Positions 13,506 through 21,265 of a stretch of 22,580 bases of DNA are shown here, in pieces. The position numbers and the translations under genes are program-made. The DNA lies in assembly GCA_947383645.1 (NCBI GenBank), contig CANDEH010000031.1:1-22580 (forward strand). The letters run 5' to 3'. Below the pieces are notes generated by a model. It was not told the DNA's origin. It searched no databases and saw nothing but the letters and a program-made list of their open reading frames with translations. This stretch comes from an uncultured Clostridia bacterium (GTDB lineage: Bacteria > Bacillota > Clostridia > Oscillospirales > Oscillospiraceae). Numbering within the stretch: the stretch's first letter is position 1; each line of letters starts with the position of its first letter.

Positions 13506-14733
13506 GAGCCTTGTGACCTTCCTCCGGGCGTTGCGGGGGGAGGGCCTGAGCATCGGCGTCAGCGAGGTCCGGGACGCTTTGACGGTGATGGAGACCCTGG
13601 GCTTCGACGACCGGGATACCCTGAAGATCGGTCTCCGGTCCCTCCTGGCCAAGAATTTAGAGCAGCAGCAGTCCTTCTCCGCCCAGTTTGACCGCCACTT
13701 TGTCTCCCTGGCGGAGGCCAGGCGGCGGGAGATCGAGGCGTGGAACGCGGAGCAGCTTCGCCAGCAGCAGCTGAAAGAGGCGGAGCGGGACCTCCGCTAC
13801 GACGACCGCCCCATCCCCATCCGGGAGGATTTGAAGGACGTCTACATCCAGATGTCCGAGGCGGACAAGGACAAGATCCGCCGGTATATCGATACCTTCT
13901 CCGAAAACACGAAACGGATGCCCGCCCTCTACCGCAGCTATATCCACCACATGATCGAGCAGCAGCTTCTGATGGAGGACGCGGCCCTGGGCGTCCAAAA
14001 TGACGCGGACGATCTGCTCCACCGGGACATCTCCCGGTTTGAGGAGCGGGACATCCCCCGGGCCATCGACCTGATCGCCCAGCTCACCCGGAAGCTGAAC
14101 CGGCAGCTGAATCGCCGCCGCAAGCAGCGGTCCGCCCACGGCGCCCTGGACTTCAAGCGGACCATCGGGGACGGCCTGCGCACCGGCGGGGCGTTGGTCC
14201 ACCTGCGCTTTCGCCGCCGGCCGCCCCAGCGGCGGCGGTTGGTGCTGCTGTGCGACGTGTCCGGGTCCATGCTCCAGTTCTCCGAGTTCGCCCTGCGCTT
14301 CATCCAGGCCCTCCAGCGCAGCGCCGCCGGCTGCGACACCTTCCTGTTCTCCGAGGGTCTGGCGGCCATGAGCCCCCACCAGATGGCGGACATGGACCGC
14401 TTCCGCCGCCACGTGAAGGGGAGCGGCCTTCTGGGCCGGGGCACGGACCTGGCGGGGGCCCTCCGCGCCCTGATGGACCGCCGCCCCCCGGTACTGAGCA
14501 GCAACACCCTGCTTTTGATCGTCAGCGACGGCAAGAGCGTGGACCCGCCCACCGCCGCCGCCATGCTCTCCCGGGCCCGCCGCCTCACGGGGCAGATTCT
14601 GTGGCTCAACCCCATTGCCGAGGGCCAGTGGCCCCTGAGCCCCTGCGTCACCGCCCTGCGGGAGCACTGCACCATGCTCTGCTGCAGCACCTTAGAGCAG
14701 CTGGCCGAGGCCTGCGGCAAGGCGTTTTTGTAG
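13489..14733 (+). CDS. CoxE-like von Willebrand factor A protein
   Basis: This 414-residue protein is the partner of the MoxR ATPase. The N-terminal two thirds (1-240) is charged and helical, with Gln/Arg-rich segments. The VWA fold starts at LVLLCDVSGSM, with the MIDAS motif DVSGS (256-260), the distal Thr in GRGTD (316-320) and Asp in IVSDGKS (344-350); the metal site is therefore intact. CoxE family proteins use this site to bind clients, probably for metal insertion. The C-terminal part contains a Cys-rich patch (HCTMLCCST, 393-401). It begins 17 bases before the MoxR stop. A strong terminator follows, so the two genes form a complete operon with no client enzyme. Confidence 0.92.
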   Translation: MTSYTESLVTFLRALRGEGLSIGVSEVRDALTVMETLGFDDRDTLKIGLRSLLAKNLEQQQSFSAQFDRHFVSLAEARRREIEAWNAEQLRQQQLKEAERDLRYDDRPIPIREDLKDVYIQMSEADKDKIRRYIDTFSENTKRMPALYRSYIHHMIEQQLLMEDAALGVQNDADDLLHRDISRFEERDIPRAIDLIAQLTRKLNRQLNRRRKQRSAHGALDFKRTIGDGLRTGGALVHLRFRRRPPQRRRLVLLCDVSGSMLQFSEFALRFIQALQRSAAGCDTFLFSEGLAAMSPHQMADMDRFRRHVKGSGLLGRGTDLAGALRALMDRRPPVLSSNTLLLIVSDGKSVDPPTAAAMLSRARRLTGQILWLNPIAEGQWPLSPCVTALREHCTMLCCSTLEQLAEACGKAFL

Positions 14734-14751
14734 GGAAAGCCCTTTGCGCAT

Positions 14752-14799
14752 AAAGACCGCTCCTTTTGCCGATACTACCGGCAAAGAGCGGTCTTTTTT
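14752..14799 (+). terminator. Rho-independent terminator of the MoxR-VWA operon
   Basis: AAAGACCGCT pairs with AGCGGTCTTT, and TTTGCCG pairs with CGGCAAA inside it, around a short loop. The stem is followed by a run of six T. Confidence 0.92.
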
Positions 14800-14832
14800 C
14801 CGCCGCCCGGCGGGGGACCGGAGGGAGGTACC

Positions 14833-15543
14833 ATGAACAACGAGACCAAGCCCCAGAAGGACACCGGCGAGAACGAGACCCCGGAGGAGAAGGGGATGAG
14901 CCAGCAGCTCATCGACTTCGGCGCAGCGGTGAGCCGCACGGACCGGGGCACTGTCTACACCCTGACCATCATCGGCCAGATCGAGGGCCACATGGCCCTC
15001 AGCGAGAACACCAAGACCACCAAGTACGAGCACGTGATGCCCCTGCTGGCCAATCTGGAGCAGAACAGGGAGATCGACGGCATCCTCCTGCTGCTGAACA
15101 CCGTGGGCGGCGACATCGAGGCGGGCCTGGCCATCGCGGAGCTCATCGCCGGGATGCGAAAGCCCACGGTGTCCCTGGTCCTGGGGGGCGGCCACTCCAT
15201 CGGCGTGCCGCTGGCGGTGGCCCCCAAGGTGAGTATGATCGTGCCCTCGGCCTCCATGGTGGTCCACCCGGTGCGCACCACCGGCACGGTGATCGCCGCC
15301 CCCCAGACCTTCCGCTACTTCGAGAAGGTTCAGGAGGGCATCGTCAGCTTCGTCACCAAGCACAGCCACATCACCGCGGAGGACTTCCAGCGCCTGATGC
15401 TGCGCACCGACGAGATGGCCGCCGACGTGGGCAGCGTCCTCTACGGCGAGAAGGCGGTGGAGCTGGGGCTCATCGACCGGGTGGGCACGTTGTCCGATGC
15501 CCTGGAGTGTTTGTACGGGCAGATTGAAGAAATTAGGAATTAG
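14833..15543 (+). CDS. ClpP-superfamily (TepA-like) serine protease
   Basis: This 236-residue protein has no signal peptide. After a charged, probably flexible stretch (1-25), the ClpP/crotonase fold is seen. It has TIIGQIEGH, the oxyanion-side LNTVGGDIEAGLAIAE (88-103), a nucleophile candidate Ser122 in GGGHSIGVPLAV, and His145 in MVVHPVRTTG. The sequence is nearer to TepA, the Bacillus protein linked to export, than to true ClpP. The substrate here is unknown. GGAGG stands seven bases before the ATG. It follows the terminator by 33 bases without an obvious promoter, so expression depends on read-through or an unseen promoter. The last codons and the TAG stop (EEIRN) are built from a TAGGAAT tandem repeat. 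It converges with the MATE gene. Confidence 0.88.
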   Translation: MNNETKPQKDTGENETPEEKGMSQQLIDFGAAVSRTDRGTVYTLTIIGQIEGHMALSENTKTTKYEHVMPLLANLEQNREIDGILLLLNTVGGDIEAGLAIAELIAGMRKPTVSLVLGGGHSIGVPLAVAPKVSMIVPSASMVVHPVRTTGTVIAAPQTFRYFEKVQEGIVSFVTKHSHITAEDFQRLMLRTDEMAADVGSVLYGEKAVELGLIDRVGTLSDALECLYGQIEEIRN

Positions 15544-15562
15544 GAATGAGGAGTTAGGAATT
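15533..15562. repeat. TTAGGAAT-type tandem repeat at the end of the protease gene
   Basis: ATTAGGAAT, TAGGAAT, GAGGAGT and TAGGAAT follow each other, about four copies of a seven-base unit. The first copy supplies the last codons and the stop of the protease gene. Such short repeats change length by slippage, so the C terminus may differ between strains. Confidence 0.7.
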
Positions 15563-15594
15563 TGGGGGTTCCTTCGGCGGCGGTTCTGTCTGGG

Positions 15595-16947
15595 TTAGAC
15601 GGTTTCCAGGTCCTCTGCCATGCACAGGCGAACCTGCCGGCGGTACACGGCGAAGGCCACTGCGGCGGTGACCGCCTCCGTCACCCAGAAGGCGTGCCAC
15701 ACCCCCGCCGGCCCCAGGGTGCGGCTGAGTACCCAGGCGGCGGGCAGGATCACCGCCGCGTACCGGCACAGGGAGATCACCAGGGACGGCACGCCGCAGC
15801 CCAGCCCCTCCAGCGCGCCGCAGGAGGTGACGGACACCGAGGAGCAGAGGAACCCCGCGCAGATGATCCGCAGTGCCGCGCCCCCGGCGCTCACCGTCTC
15901 CGGGCTGGAGGAGAACAGCCCCATGAGCTGCTCCGGGATCAAAAGGCAGATCACCGTTCCCGCGGCCATGATGGCTCCGCTCATCCCGAGGGCCGTCCGG
16001 TAGATCTGGCTTACCCGGCCGAACTCCCCGGCCCCCCGGTTGTAGCCGATGATGGGACGCATCCCCTGGACGATGCCGTTGGCGGTGAGATAGAGGAAGG
16101 TCTGGAGCTTGTAGTAGGCCCCCAGCACCAGCACGTAGCCCTCGCCGAAGGTCCCCAGGATGGCGTTCAGCGCGGAGATCAGCAGGGAGGGCAGGGCCAG
16201 GTTCAGCGTGGCGGGGACGCCCACGGCGTAGAGCCGCCCGATGTCCGACCGCTCCTTCAGGTGCCCCAGGCCCACCTCCACGCTCAGGGGGATGCGTCGG
16301 CCGATGATCTGGTAGGCGGCCACCGGCAGGGCCTCCCCGATCACCGTGGCGATGGCGGCCCCCTCGATGCCCAGGGCGGGGAAGGGGCCCAGGCCGAAGA
16401 TCAGCACCGGGTCCAGCAGGATATTGGTGACGCAGCCGGAGAGCATACAGAGCATGGTGGCCTTCATCCGGCCCATGGCCTGAAAGATCTTCTCATAGGC
16501 CATGGAGACGGACATCACCGGGGCGAAGAGAAACACGATCCGGGCGTAGCGCAGGGCCAGCGCCCGGACGTCCTCCCCGGAGGGAAACATCCGGAGGAAG
16601 GCCGGCATCAGCGCGAGGCACAGCGCCGCCATGAGGACGCCGTGGACCAGGGACAGCGCCACCCCCCAGCTGGCCGCGGCGGCGCTCCGCTCCCGCTCCC
16701 CCTCCCCCAGACGGCGGGAGACCACCGCGTTGAGGCCGATGCCAAAGCCGATGGCCACCGCGTTGATGAGATTCTGCACCGGAAATACCAGGGACAGGGC
16801 GGTCATGGCGTCGTCGCTGATTCTGGCCACGTAGTAGGCGTCCACGATGTTGTACAGGGAGTTGACCAGCATGGACACGGCCATGGGCAGCGCCATGGAC
16901 AAAAGCAGGGGAAACACCGACCGCTCCTTCATGAAAGTGTCGCTCAT
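15595..16947 (-). CDS. MATE-family multidrug/toxin exporter
   Basis: This 450-residue polytopic membrane protein has about 12 hydrophobic segments in two related halves. MATE features are FPLLLSMALPMAVSMLVNSLYNIVDAYYVARI in the first helices, the AIGFGIGLNAVVSRRLGEGE stretch after helix 2, and GMRPIIGYNRGAGE in the second half (usual form Q-P-IxGYNxGA). Family members export drugs, dyes or metabolites using a Na+ or H+ gradient; the substrate here is unknown. A longer reading frame adds 56 residues, but these lie across the promoter and leader terminator. The ATG at 16945-16947 with AAAGGAGG upstream is therefore the start. Control is probably by leader attenuation. No transcription factor gene is adjacent. 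Confidence 0.92.
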   Translation of the reverse strand: MSDTFMKERSVFPLLLSMALPMAVSMLVNSLYNIVDAYYVARISDDAMTALSLVFPVQNLINAVAIGFGIGLNAVVSRRLGEGERERSAAAASWGVALSLVHGVLMAALCLALMPAFLRMFPSGEDVRALALRYARIVFLFAPVMSVSMAYEKIFQAMGRMKATMLCMLSGCVTNILLDPVLIFGLGPFPALGIEGAAIATVIGEALPVAAYQIIGRRIPLSVEVGLGHLKERSDIGRLYAVGVPATLNLALPSLLISALNAILGTFGEGYVLVLGAYYKLQTFLYLTANGIVQGMRPIIGYNRGAGEFGRVSQIYRTALGMSGAIMAAGTVICLLIPEQLMGLFSSSPETVSAGGAALRIICAGFLCSSVSVTSCGALEGLGCGVPSLVISLCRYAAVILPAAWVLSRTLGPAGVWHAFWVTEAVTAAVAFAVYRRQVRLCMAEDLETV

Positions 16948-16998
16948 AGGGACCTCCTTTGTGTAGCTTGATGTGGTTTTGTCTGGATTCAGGCCGAC

Positions 16999-17038
16999 AA
17001 AAAAGCCACACGGCGGCGCAAAAGCGCAGTCGTGTGGC
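16999..17038 (-). promoter_or_regulatory. Leader terminator (attenuator) upstream of the MATE gene
   Basis: On the minus strand GCCACACG (17031-17038) pairs with CGTGTGGC (17005-17012), and inside it GCGC-TTTT-GCGC folds. Six T follow at 16999-17004. The structure lies between the promoter and the ribosome site, about 40 bases after the predicted start. It would end transcription before the gene unless something prevents folding. A GTG-initiated reading frame of about 25 codons runs through it, without a clear ribosome site. Confidence 0.75.
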
Positions 17039-17086
17039 GAAAATAGCAAGAGCCAGAAAAATCCACAACAAAGTTTTACTGTCCCC

Positions 17087-17115
17087 AGTATAGCATCCCG
17101 CCCCGCCCCTGTCAA
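17087..17115 (-). promoter_or_regulatory. Consensus sigma-A promoter of the MATE gene
   Basis: On the minus strand TTGACA (17110-17115), 17 bases and TATACT (17087-17092). The start is predicted near 17079, leaving a leader of about 130 bases that contains the attenuator. Confidence 0.85.
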
Positions 17116-17134
17116 GAGGAGGAAATCCCTCTTT

Positions 17135-17755
17135 TCAGCCCTGGCCGCCGGGGACGGCGGTACCGGTGATACCGGCGTAGTCGTAGATCACCACGCCGTC
17201 CTTGATGTACAGGCCGGGCCCGATGTAGCTGGTCCGTCCCCCTGCCGGGGCTTGGACCGCCGGCGGCGTAACCGCCTGGTCCGCCGGCGCGCCGGCCCTG
17301 AGATAGCGGAGGCCGATAAAGAGGAGCAGAGCAATCTCCAGCAGGGCCAGCAGAACAAACAAGATCCGCAGGATGGCCGCAAGAACGCCGCTGTTGTCCG
17401 TCTGGGACGTCTGGAACGCCTCCCGCCCGGCCCCGGAGGGGGCGCCCCCGCTTTGGTAGGCCGCTCCGGGGGAGGCCCTTCCGCCCCGGGCGCTCTCTTG
17501 CCGATTTTCTGGCGTCCGCGCCGCCGGTCCCTGCGCCGGCGTCACGATCATAAGGGGTCCTCCAAAAAACAGGGAGGCGATGAAAAAAGAAATGATGCCC
17601 TTCAAAAGCGCCTTGTGGCGCAGATTCATCAGAAAGTAAGTTGCCGCGTCCGCCTCCAGCTTGAGTCTCCAGACGGGGACAAGATAGCTTAACCCGATAT
17701 AGGAGAGTGCAAAGACGGTCAAAAACAGCAGGACGGACAGGACAAATCTCTTCAT
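17135..17755 (-). CDS. Small membrane protein A with SYIGPGLYIKDG C-terminal block, unknown function
   Basis: I do not recognise this 206-residue protein. It has membrane segments at about 5-27, 51-70 and 123-148. Between the second and third lies a polar, Pro/Gly/Ser-rich loop, and after the third a tail with AVTPPAV followed by SYIGPGLYIKDGVVIYDY (176-193) and AGITGTAVPG. The segment from the third membrane helix to the end is nearly the same as in the neighbouring protein B, including about 91 percent DNA identity over 79 bases by eye. The first two membrane helices are absent from B. Start: ATG at 17753-17755 with GGAG upstream; an upstream extension would run into protein B. It lies 34 bases after the stop of B and is co-transcribed with it. 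Confidence 0.82.
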   Translation of the reverse strand: MKRFVLSVLLFLTVFALSYIGLSYLVPVWRLKLEADAATYFLMNLRHKALLKGIISFFIASLFFGGPLMIVTPAQGPAARTPENRQESARGGRASPGAAYQSGGAPSGAGREAFQTSQTDNSGVLAAILRILFVLLALLEIALLLFIGLRYLRAGAPADQAVTPPAVQAPAGGRTSYIGPGLYIKDGVVIYDYAGITGTAVPGGQG

Positions 17756-17789
17756 AAAAGCACTCCGGTTGGCTCCCGCCGCCGCCCGA

Positions 17790-18182
17790 TTATCCCTGCG
17801 CGCCGGGAATGGCAGTGCCGGTGATGCCGGCATAGTCGTAGATCACCACGCCGTCCTTGATATACAGACCGGGCCCGATGTAGCTGGCCTTGCCCTCCAC
17901 CTGGGTCTGCACCGCCGGCGGGGTGACCGCGCTGTCCGCCTGGGCCGCGCCGCCCAGTATGTTGGCCTGGACATAGCGAAGCCCGATAAAGAGGACCAGA
18001 CAGATCTCCACCAGGGACAGCAGCACGATGAGAAGCCGCAGAACGGCGACCAGGAAGCCGCCGCCCACCTTGGGCGCCTTCTGCACCGCAGCCTGCTCGG
18101 CAGTCCCGTCCTGGGCCCCCTTTTTGCGCTTTTTCGAAGCCTTTTCCTTCTTTTCCTTTTTCTCCTTCTTAGCCTTCGCCAC
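17790..18182 (-). CDS. Small membrane protein B with SYIGPGLYIKDG C-terminal block, unknown function
   Basis: This 130-residue protein has a very Lys/Glu-rich N terminus (1-22, AKKEKKEKKEKASKKRKK). A linker, one membrane segment (about 42-67, LLIVLLSLVEICLVLFIGLRY) and a tail ending in VTPPAVQ and SYIGPGLYIKDGVVIYDY (100-117) follow. By the positive-inside rule the Lys-rich end is cytoplasmic and the conserved tail is outside. I chose GTG at 18180-18182 because GGAAGG stands seven bases upstream and the Lys-rich run begins there. The longer ATG frame has no ribosome site and covers the leader and promoter. It is the first gene of the pair, read from the promoter at 18313-18341. The family is unknown to me. 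Confidence 0.78.
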   Translation of the reverse strand: MAKAKKEKKEKKEKASKKRKKGAQDGTAEQAAVQKAPKVGGGFLVAVLRLLIVLLSLVEICLVLFIGLRYVQANILGGAAQADSAVTPPAVQTQVEGKASYIGPGLYIKDGVVIYDYAGITGTAIPGAQG

Positions 18183-18312
18183 CCAAATCACCTTCCACCT
18201 GTCAATGTTGCAGCAGCGGCGCCGCCCTCCGGTTCCGTCCGTTGGAGAGGCAGGTTTCTCCCTGTATCCCGCGGCGGCGCAGTCCCGCCGGAGGACTTTC
18301 CCACATGCTACC

Positions 18313-18341
18313 ATGATAGTGCATTTCACGCCATCCGTCAA
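18313..18341 (-). promoter_or_regulatory. Promoter of the twin membrane-protein operon
   Basis: On the minus strand TTGACG (18336-18341), 17 bases and TATCAT (18313-18318). The predicted start is near 18306, giving a leader of about 120 bases with short GC-rich stems (for example AGTCC with GGACT). Confidence 0.7.
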
Positions 18342-18409
18342 TACGGAAATTCTATTTTCTCCAGCGGTTTTCTGTCAGGATGTGGAAAATGTTGGCTATA
18401 AAAGGGCGG

Positions 18410-18610
18410 GGACGCGGCGCTCCCTCTGAGAAAACGCCGCGTCCTTGCTGTTCCTGTAAAAGGGGGCCGCCGGCTGTGCCGATGGTTTTAGCTTGCCGAA
18501 AAACCCGTTGGGTTTTTCGGCAAGCTGAGGCAAATTTCGGCCGCAGGCCGAAATTTGTCGCCTGCGGGCGGGCGATTGCACGCGAAAGGAACCCCTCTTG
18601 GGTTCCTTTC
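18410..18610. repeat. Second hairpin array
   Basis: These stems follow one another. 18410-18419 with 18435-18444: 10 bp, GGACGCGGCG. 18490-18506 with 18510-18526: perfect 17 bp, loop GTT. 18531-18542 with 18546-18557: perfect 12 bp, loop GCA. 18558-18562 with 18571-18575: 5 bp. 18584-18594 with 18600-18610: perfect 11 bp, GAAAGGAACCC, loop CTCTT. The region lies 3' of the lysozyme-like gene and upstream of the twin-protein promoter, the same placement as the array at 3129-3469. I see no gene in it. It may terminate or stabilise the upstream transcript. Confidence 0.85.
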
Positions 18611-18688
18611 ACACTATCCTCCTTACCGCTATCCTGCTCTGCCGACTTTTTGACAGTCTGAACCACCGGCACATCCGGCGGTTTCAAT

Positions 18689-19567
18689 TCAGCTGCCGTG
18701 ATACGCCTGAAAGGCCGCGTAGTACTCGCTGACCGCCTCCCGGTAGCGCAGGGAGAGCGGGCCGGAGCCGTTGTAGGCCTGCATGATATCCGCCGCCGGG
18801 GGCTCCGTCCCGTTCTTTTCCCGCAGGACGCTTCGCTCATAGGCCAGCACCAGAGCCGTCATATCGATGTTGTAGAGGTTGTCGTTTCGCAGTGTGTCCC
18901 ACACGGCCTGAAGATCGTGCCAGTCTTCTGCGTCATAGACGGTTCGGCCCTCCCGCCAGTTGACGGCCCGAATGGCGGTGGCGGCGAAGATCTGTCCCAG
19001 ACCGGTGGAGGAGTCTGTCCGGAACGCCGGGGGGAGGGCTGGCAGCCGCTGCTGTGGGGAGGACTGTCCCCAGTCCTCTCTTATCTGTAAATATGTATGG
19101 GCGGCGGCCACGAAGTGGTCCACCTCGTCCAGCAGGTTCAAAAACCGGATCTCCTGGAAGAGCACCGCCTGAACCATGGCCTTCTCAACGCCGTACCGCT
19201 CCGCCGCCGCAGTTACCGCGGCGTCGTAGGCCAGCACCGCCGCCAGCGCGTCCCTGCTGCTGTAGTAGGGGGCCGTTCCCAGCAGCTGGAGGGGCGTGGC
19301 GTAGTGTTCCACCCCGGCCTCCAGCGCCTCCAGCAGCCGCGCCCTGTCCGGGGCCGCCTGGCCGGAGGGATCCCGCTCTCCCGGCCCGACAAGGGCCCGC
19401 AGCGGCGAGGCGCTCTCCGGCGGAGCGCCCGCCCCGCCCGCCGGTTCCGCCGGGCGGAGCGGCGAGACAGCCGCCGCGCCCCACAGAAGGAGAGCCAGCC
19501 AGAGCGCAAGGAGGACCTTCGGCGCCGTCACAAAACCGCGGCCTGCGCCGCAGGGGGAAACTGCCAT
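18689..19567 (-). CDS. Membrane-anchored lysozyme-like (lytic transglycosylase-type) protein
   Basis: This 292-residue protein has a hydrophobic N-terminal anchor or signal (about 15-34), a Pro/Ala-rich linker and a helical domain. The domain resembles the lysozyme-like fold of soluble lytic transglycosylases. It has a candidate catalytic Glu139 in AVLFQEIRF, the active-site wall DSSTGLGQIFAATA (185-198, family form SxxGLMQI), and AYNGSG (264-269, family form AYNxG). Such enzymes cut peptidoglycan glycan strands, usually for growth, sporulation or secretion-system assembly. The identity is by pattern only. The Phe-rich helix QEIRFLN and the missing Met in GLGQI mark a divergent member. ATG at 19565-19567 with AGGTG seven bases upstream is preferred over an ATG 16 codons earlier. 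It is divergent from mglB and a single-gene unit. Confidence 0.75.
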   Translation of the reverse strand: MAVSPCGAGRGFVTAPKVLLALWLALLLWGAAAVSPLRPAEPAGGAGAPPESASPLRALVGPGERDPSGQAAPDRARLLEALEAGVEHYATPLQLLGTAPYYSSRDALAAVLAYDAAVTAAAERYGVEKAMVQAVLFQEIRFLNLLDEVDHFVAAAHTYLQIREDWGQSSPQQRLPALPPAFRTDSSTGLGQIFAATAIRAVNWREGRTVYDAEDWHDLQAVWDTLRNDNLYNIDMTALVLAYERSVLREKNGTEPPAADIMQAYNGSGPLSLRYREAVSEYYAAFQAYHGS

Positions 19568-20074
19568 GGAAATCACCTGCTCTCCGATTTTGCTCAAGTG
19601 CGGAGCTGCTGCCAAGGACCTCTGCCGCCGGCTGAACGGAAGATTTTTGCGATTTTACCCCCAAATCCCCGGGGATACACCAGGTGTTCCCTACGGTTTT
19701 TTGGCAGGCTGGCAAAAAATCTTCTGCGTCATCCGCCCGGCGCGGCTTTGCCAGCAGATCCGGATGTCCCCCATGGTAGTCTCCGATTCCCTCGGAGCCC
19801 CCGCGTTTCCGCATCAATCCGGCAACGGTCCGTCGGGAGAAAGATACCATTATCCGACATTTTTATTCCATCTACAGATGATAATGCCACCGCAGTTATA
19901 CATCAGCAAAGTTTTTTCATGGAACTGCATAGAATTTTCTATCGTTTTTCCCCAAAAATTCAGCTACAATAACCGCATGACCGGGGGAGCTTTCTCCCGG
20001 CAGGATCGACGGAGGTTTCGGCGCGGATGACGCCGGAAACCTTCCCCGGATGAATTTGAAGGAGGAAAAACAGA
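19568..20074. promoter_or_regulatory. Divergent control region and structured mglB leader
   Basis: This 507-base gap holds no gene I can support. A -10 box TACAAT (19965-19970) with a weak -35 points to a start near 19977 for mglB. The leader then has two hairpins: CCGGGGGAG with CTCCCGG (19981-20000), and AGGTTTCGGCG with CGCCGGAAACCT (20013-20023 with 20031-20042, one bulge). The mglB ribosome site AAGGAGG follows. Nearer the lysozyme-like gene I see only an imperfect GATACACC/GGTGTTCC repeat (about 19672-19690) and an uncertain TAAAAT on the minus strand. The hairpins have no T run, so they look like 5' stabilisers or operators rather than terminators. Confidence 0.55.
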
Positions 20075-21223
20075 ATGAAGAAGACACTTGCTCTTGCCCT
20101 CGCCCTTGTGATGTGCCTCAGCGCCCTGATCGGCTGCGGCAACAAGAACAACGGCGGCAACGCCACCGGCGGCGATCAGCCCGGTACCGGCGATGTCGGC
20201 GGCGGCGCGGCCACCACCGACGATCTGCGCGTAGACGTGTTCTACTACGACTTCTCCGACGTCTACATCTCCACCGTCCGCGCCTCCCTGGACCAGCAGC
20301 TCAAGGATCTGGGCATCGAGCCCAACAACTGGGACGCCGCCGGCAGCCAGCCCACCCAGACCGACCAGGTGAACACCGCCATCACCGCCGGCTCCAAGCT
20401 CCTGATCGTCAACATCGTGGAGACCTCCACCTCCGACCCCGCCAAGGACATCGTGGAAGCCGCCCGCAAGGCCGACATCCCCGTGATCTTCTTTAACCGC
20501 GAGGTGGCCGACAACGACGTCATCAACAGCTACGACAAGTGCGCCTTCGTGGGCACCAATGCCCCCGACGCCGGCCACATGCAGGGCGAGATGATCGGCA
20601 ACTACCTGCTGGCCAACTACGACAAGGTCGATCTCAACGGCGACGGCAAGATCTCCTATGTCATGTTCAAGGGCCAGGAGGCCAACGCCGAGGCCGAGGC
20701 CCGCACCCAGTTCGGCCAGGAGGACGCTGACAAGGTCCTCACCGCCGCCGGCAAGCCCGCCCTGGAGTACTACGACGCCAGCGCCGCCACCAAGTACCTG
20801 GTGGACACCGCCGGCAAGTGGTCCGCCCAGGCCGCCAACGACTATATGGTCACCCTGCTGGGCTCCTACAACAAGGACAACAACAACATGATTGAGCTGA
20901 TTATCTGCAACAACGACGGCATGGCCACCGGCGCCATCTCCGCCCTGCAGAACGTTGGCTACAACAACGGCGAGGGTACCACCATCATTCCCGTCTTCGG
21001 CGTGGACGCCACCGACGACGCCAAGGCCCTCATCAAGCAGGGCAACATGACCGGCTCCATCAAGCAGGACGCGGTGGGCATGGCCTCCACCATCCTGACC
21101 CTGGTGCAGAACGTGAAGAGCGGCGCCGCCCTGATGGACAACACCTCCAATTACACCGTGGACGAGGGCGTGGCCAAGATCCGCGTGCCCTACGGTGTGT
21201 ACGATGCCAACAGCGAGGACTAA
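20075..21223 (+). CDS. mglB: Galactose/glucose-binding lipoprotein MglB
   Basis: This 382-residue exported lipoprotein has a signal peptide with lipobox LIGC (Cys21), a Gly/Asn linker to about 48 and a type I periplasmic binding fold. It matches MglB: VFYYDFSDVYISTVR, PVIFFNRE (136-143), FVGTNAPDAGHMQGEMIG (158-175), the calcium-loop-like DLNGDGKIS (186-194) followed by YVMFKG, NNDGMATGAI (279-288) and FGVDATDDAKALIKQG (308-323). These correspond to the sugar and calcium sites of the Escherichia coli protein, so galactose or glucose is the likely ligand, though related sugars are possible. AAGGAGG stands about 11 bases before the ATG. The downstream mglA shares the operon, separated by a spacer with two hairpins. 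Confidence 0.93.
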   Translation: MKKTLALALALVMCLSALIGCGNKNNGGNATGGDQPGTGDVGGGAATTDDLRVDVFYYDFSDVYISTVRASLDQQLKDLGIEPNNWDAAGSQPTQTDQVNTAITAGSKLLIVNIVETSTSDPAKDIVEAARKADIPVIFFNREVADNDVINSYDKCAFVGTNAPDAGHMQGEMIGNYLLANYDKVDLNGDGKISYVMFKGQEANAEAEARTQFGQEDADKVLTAAGKPALEYYDASAATKYLVDTAGKWSAQAANDYMVTLLGSYNKDNNNMIELIICNNDGMATGAISALQNVGYNNGEGTTIIPVFGVDATDDAKALIKQGNMTGSIKQDAVGMASTILTLVQNVKSGAALMDNTSNYTVDEGVAKIRVPYGVYDANSED

Positions 21224-21265
21224 TCTGCGAATTTTCAGCGAAGGAACCGTAAACTGACCCACAGA

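Noticed and set aside
18183..18306. Cobalamin-riboswitch-like leader of the twin membrane-protein operon
   Set aside because: Some GC-rich stretches recall the B12 box, but the conserved core is not there and the downstream genes have no cobalamin link.
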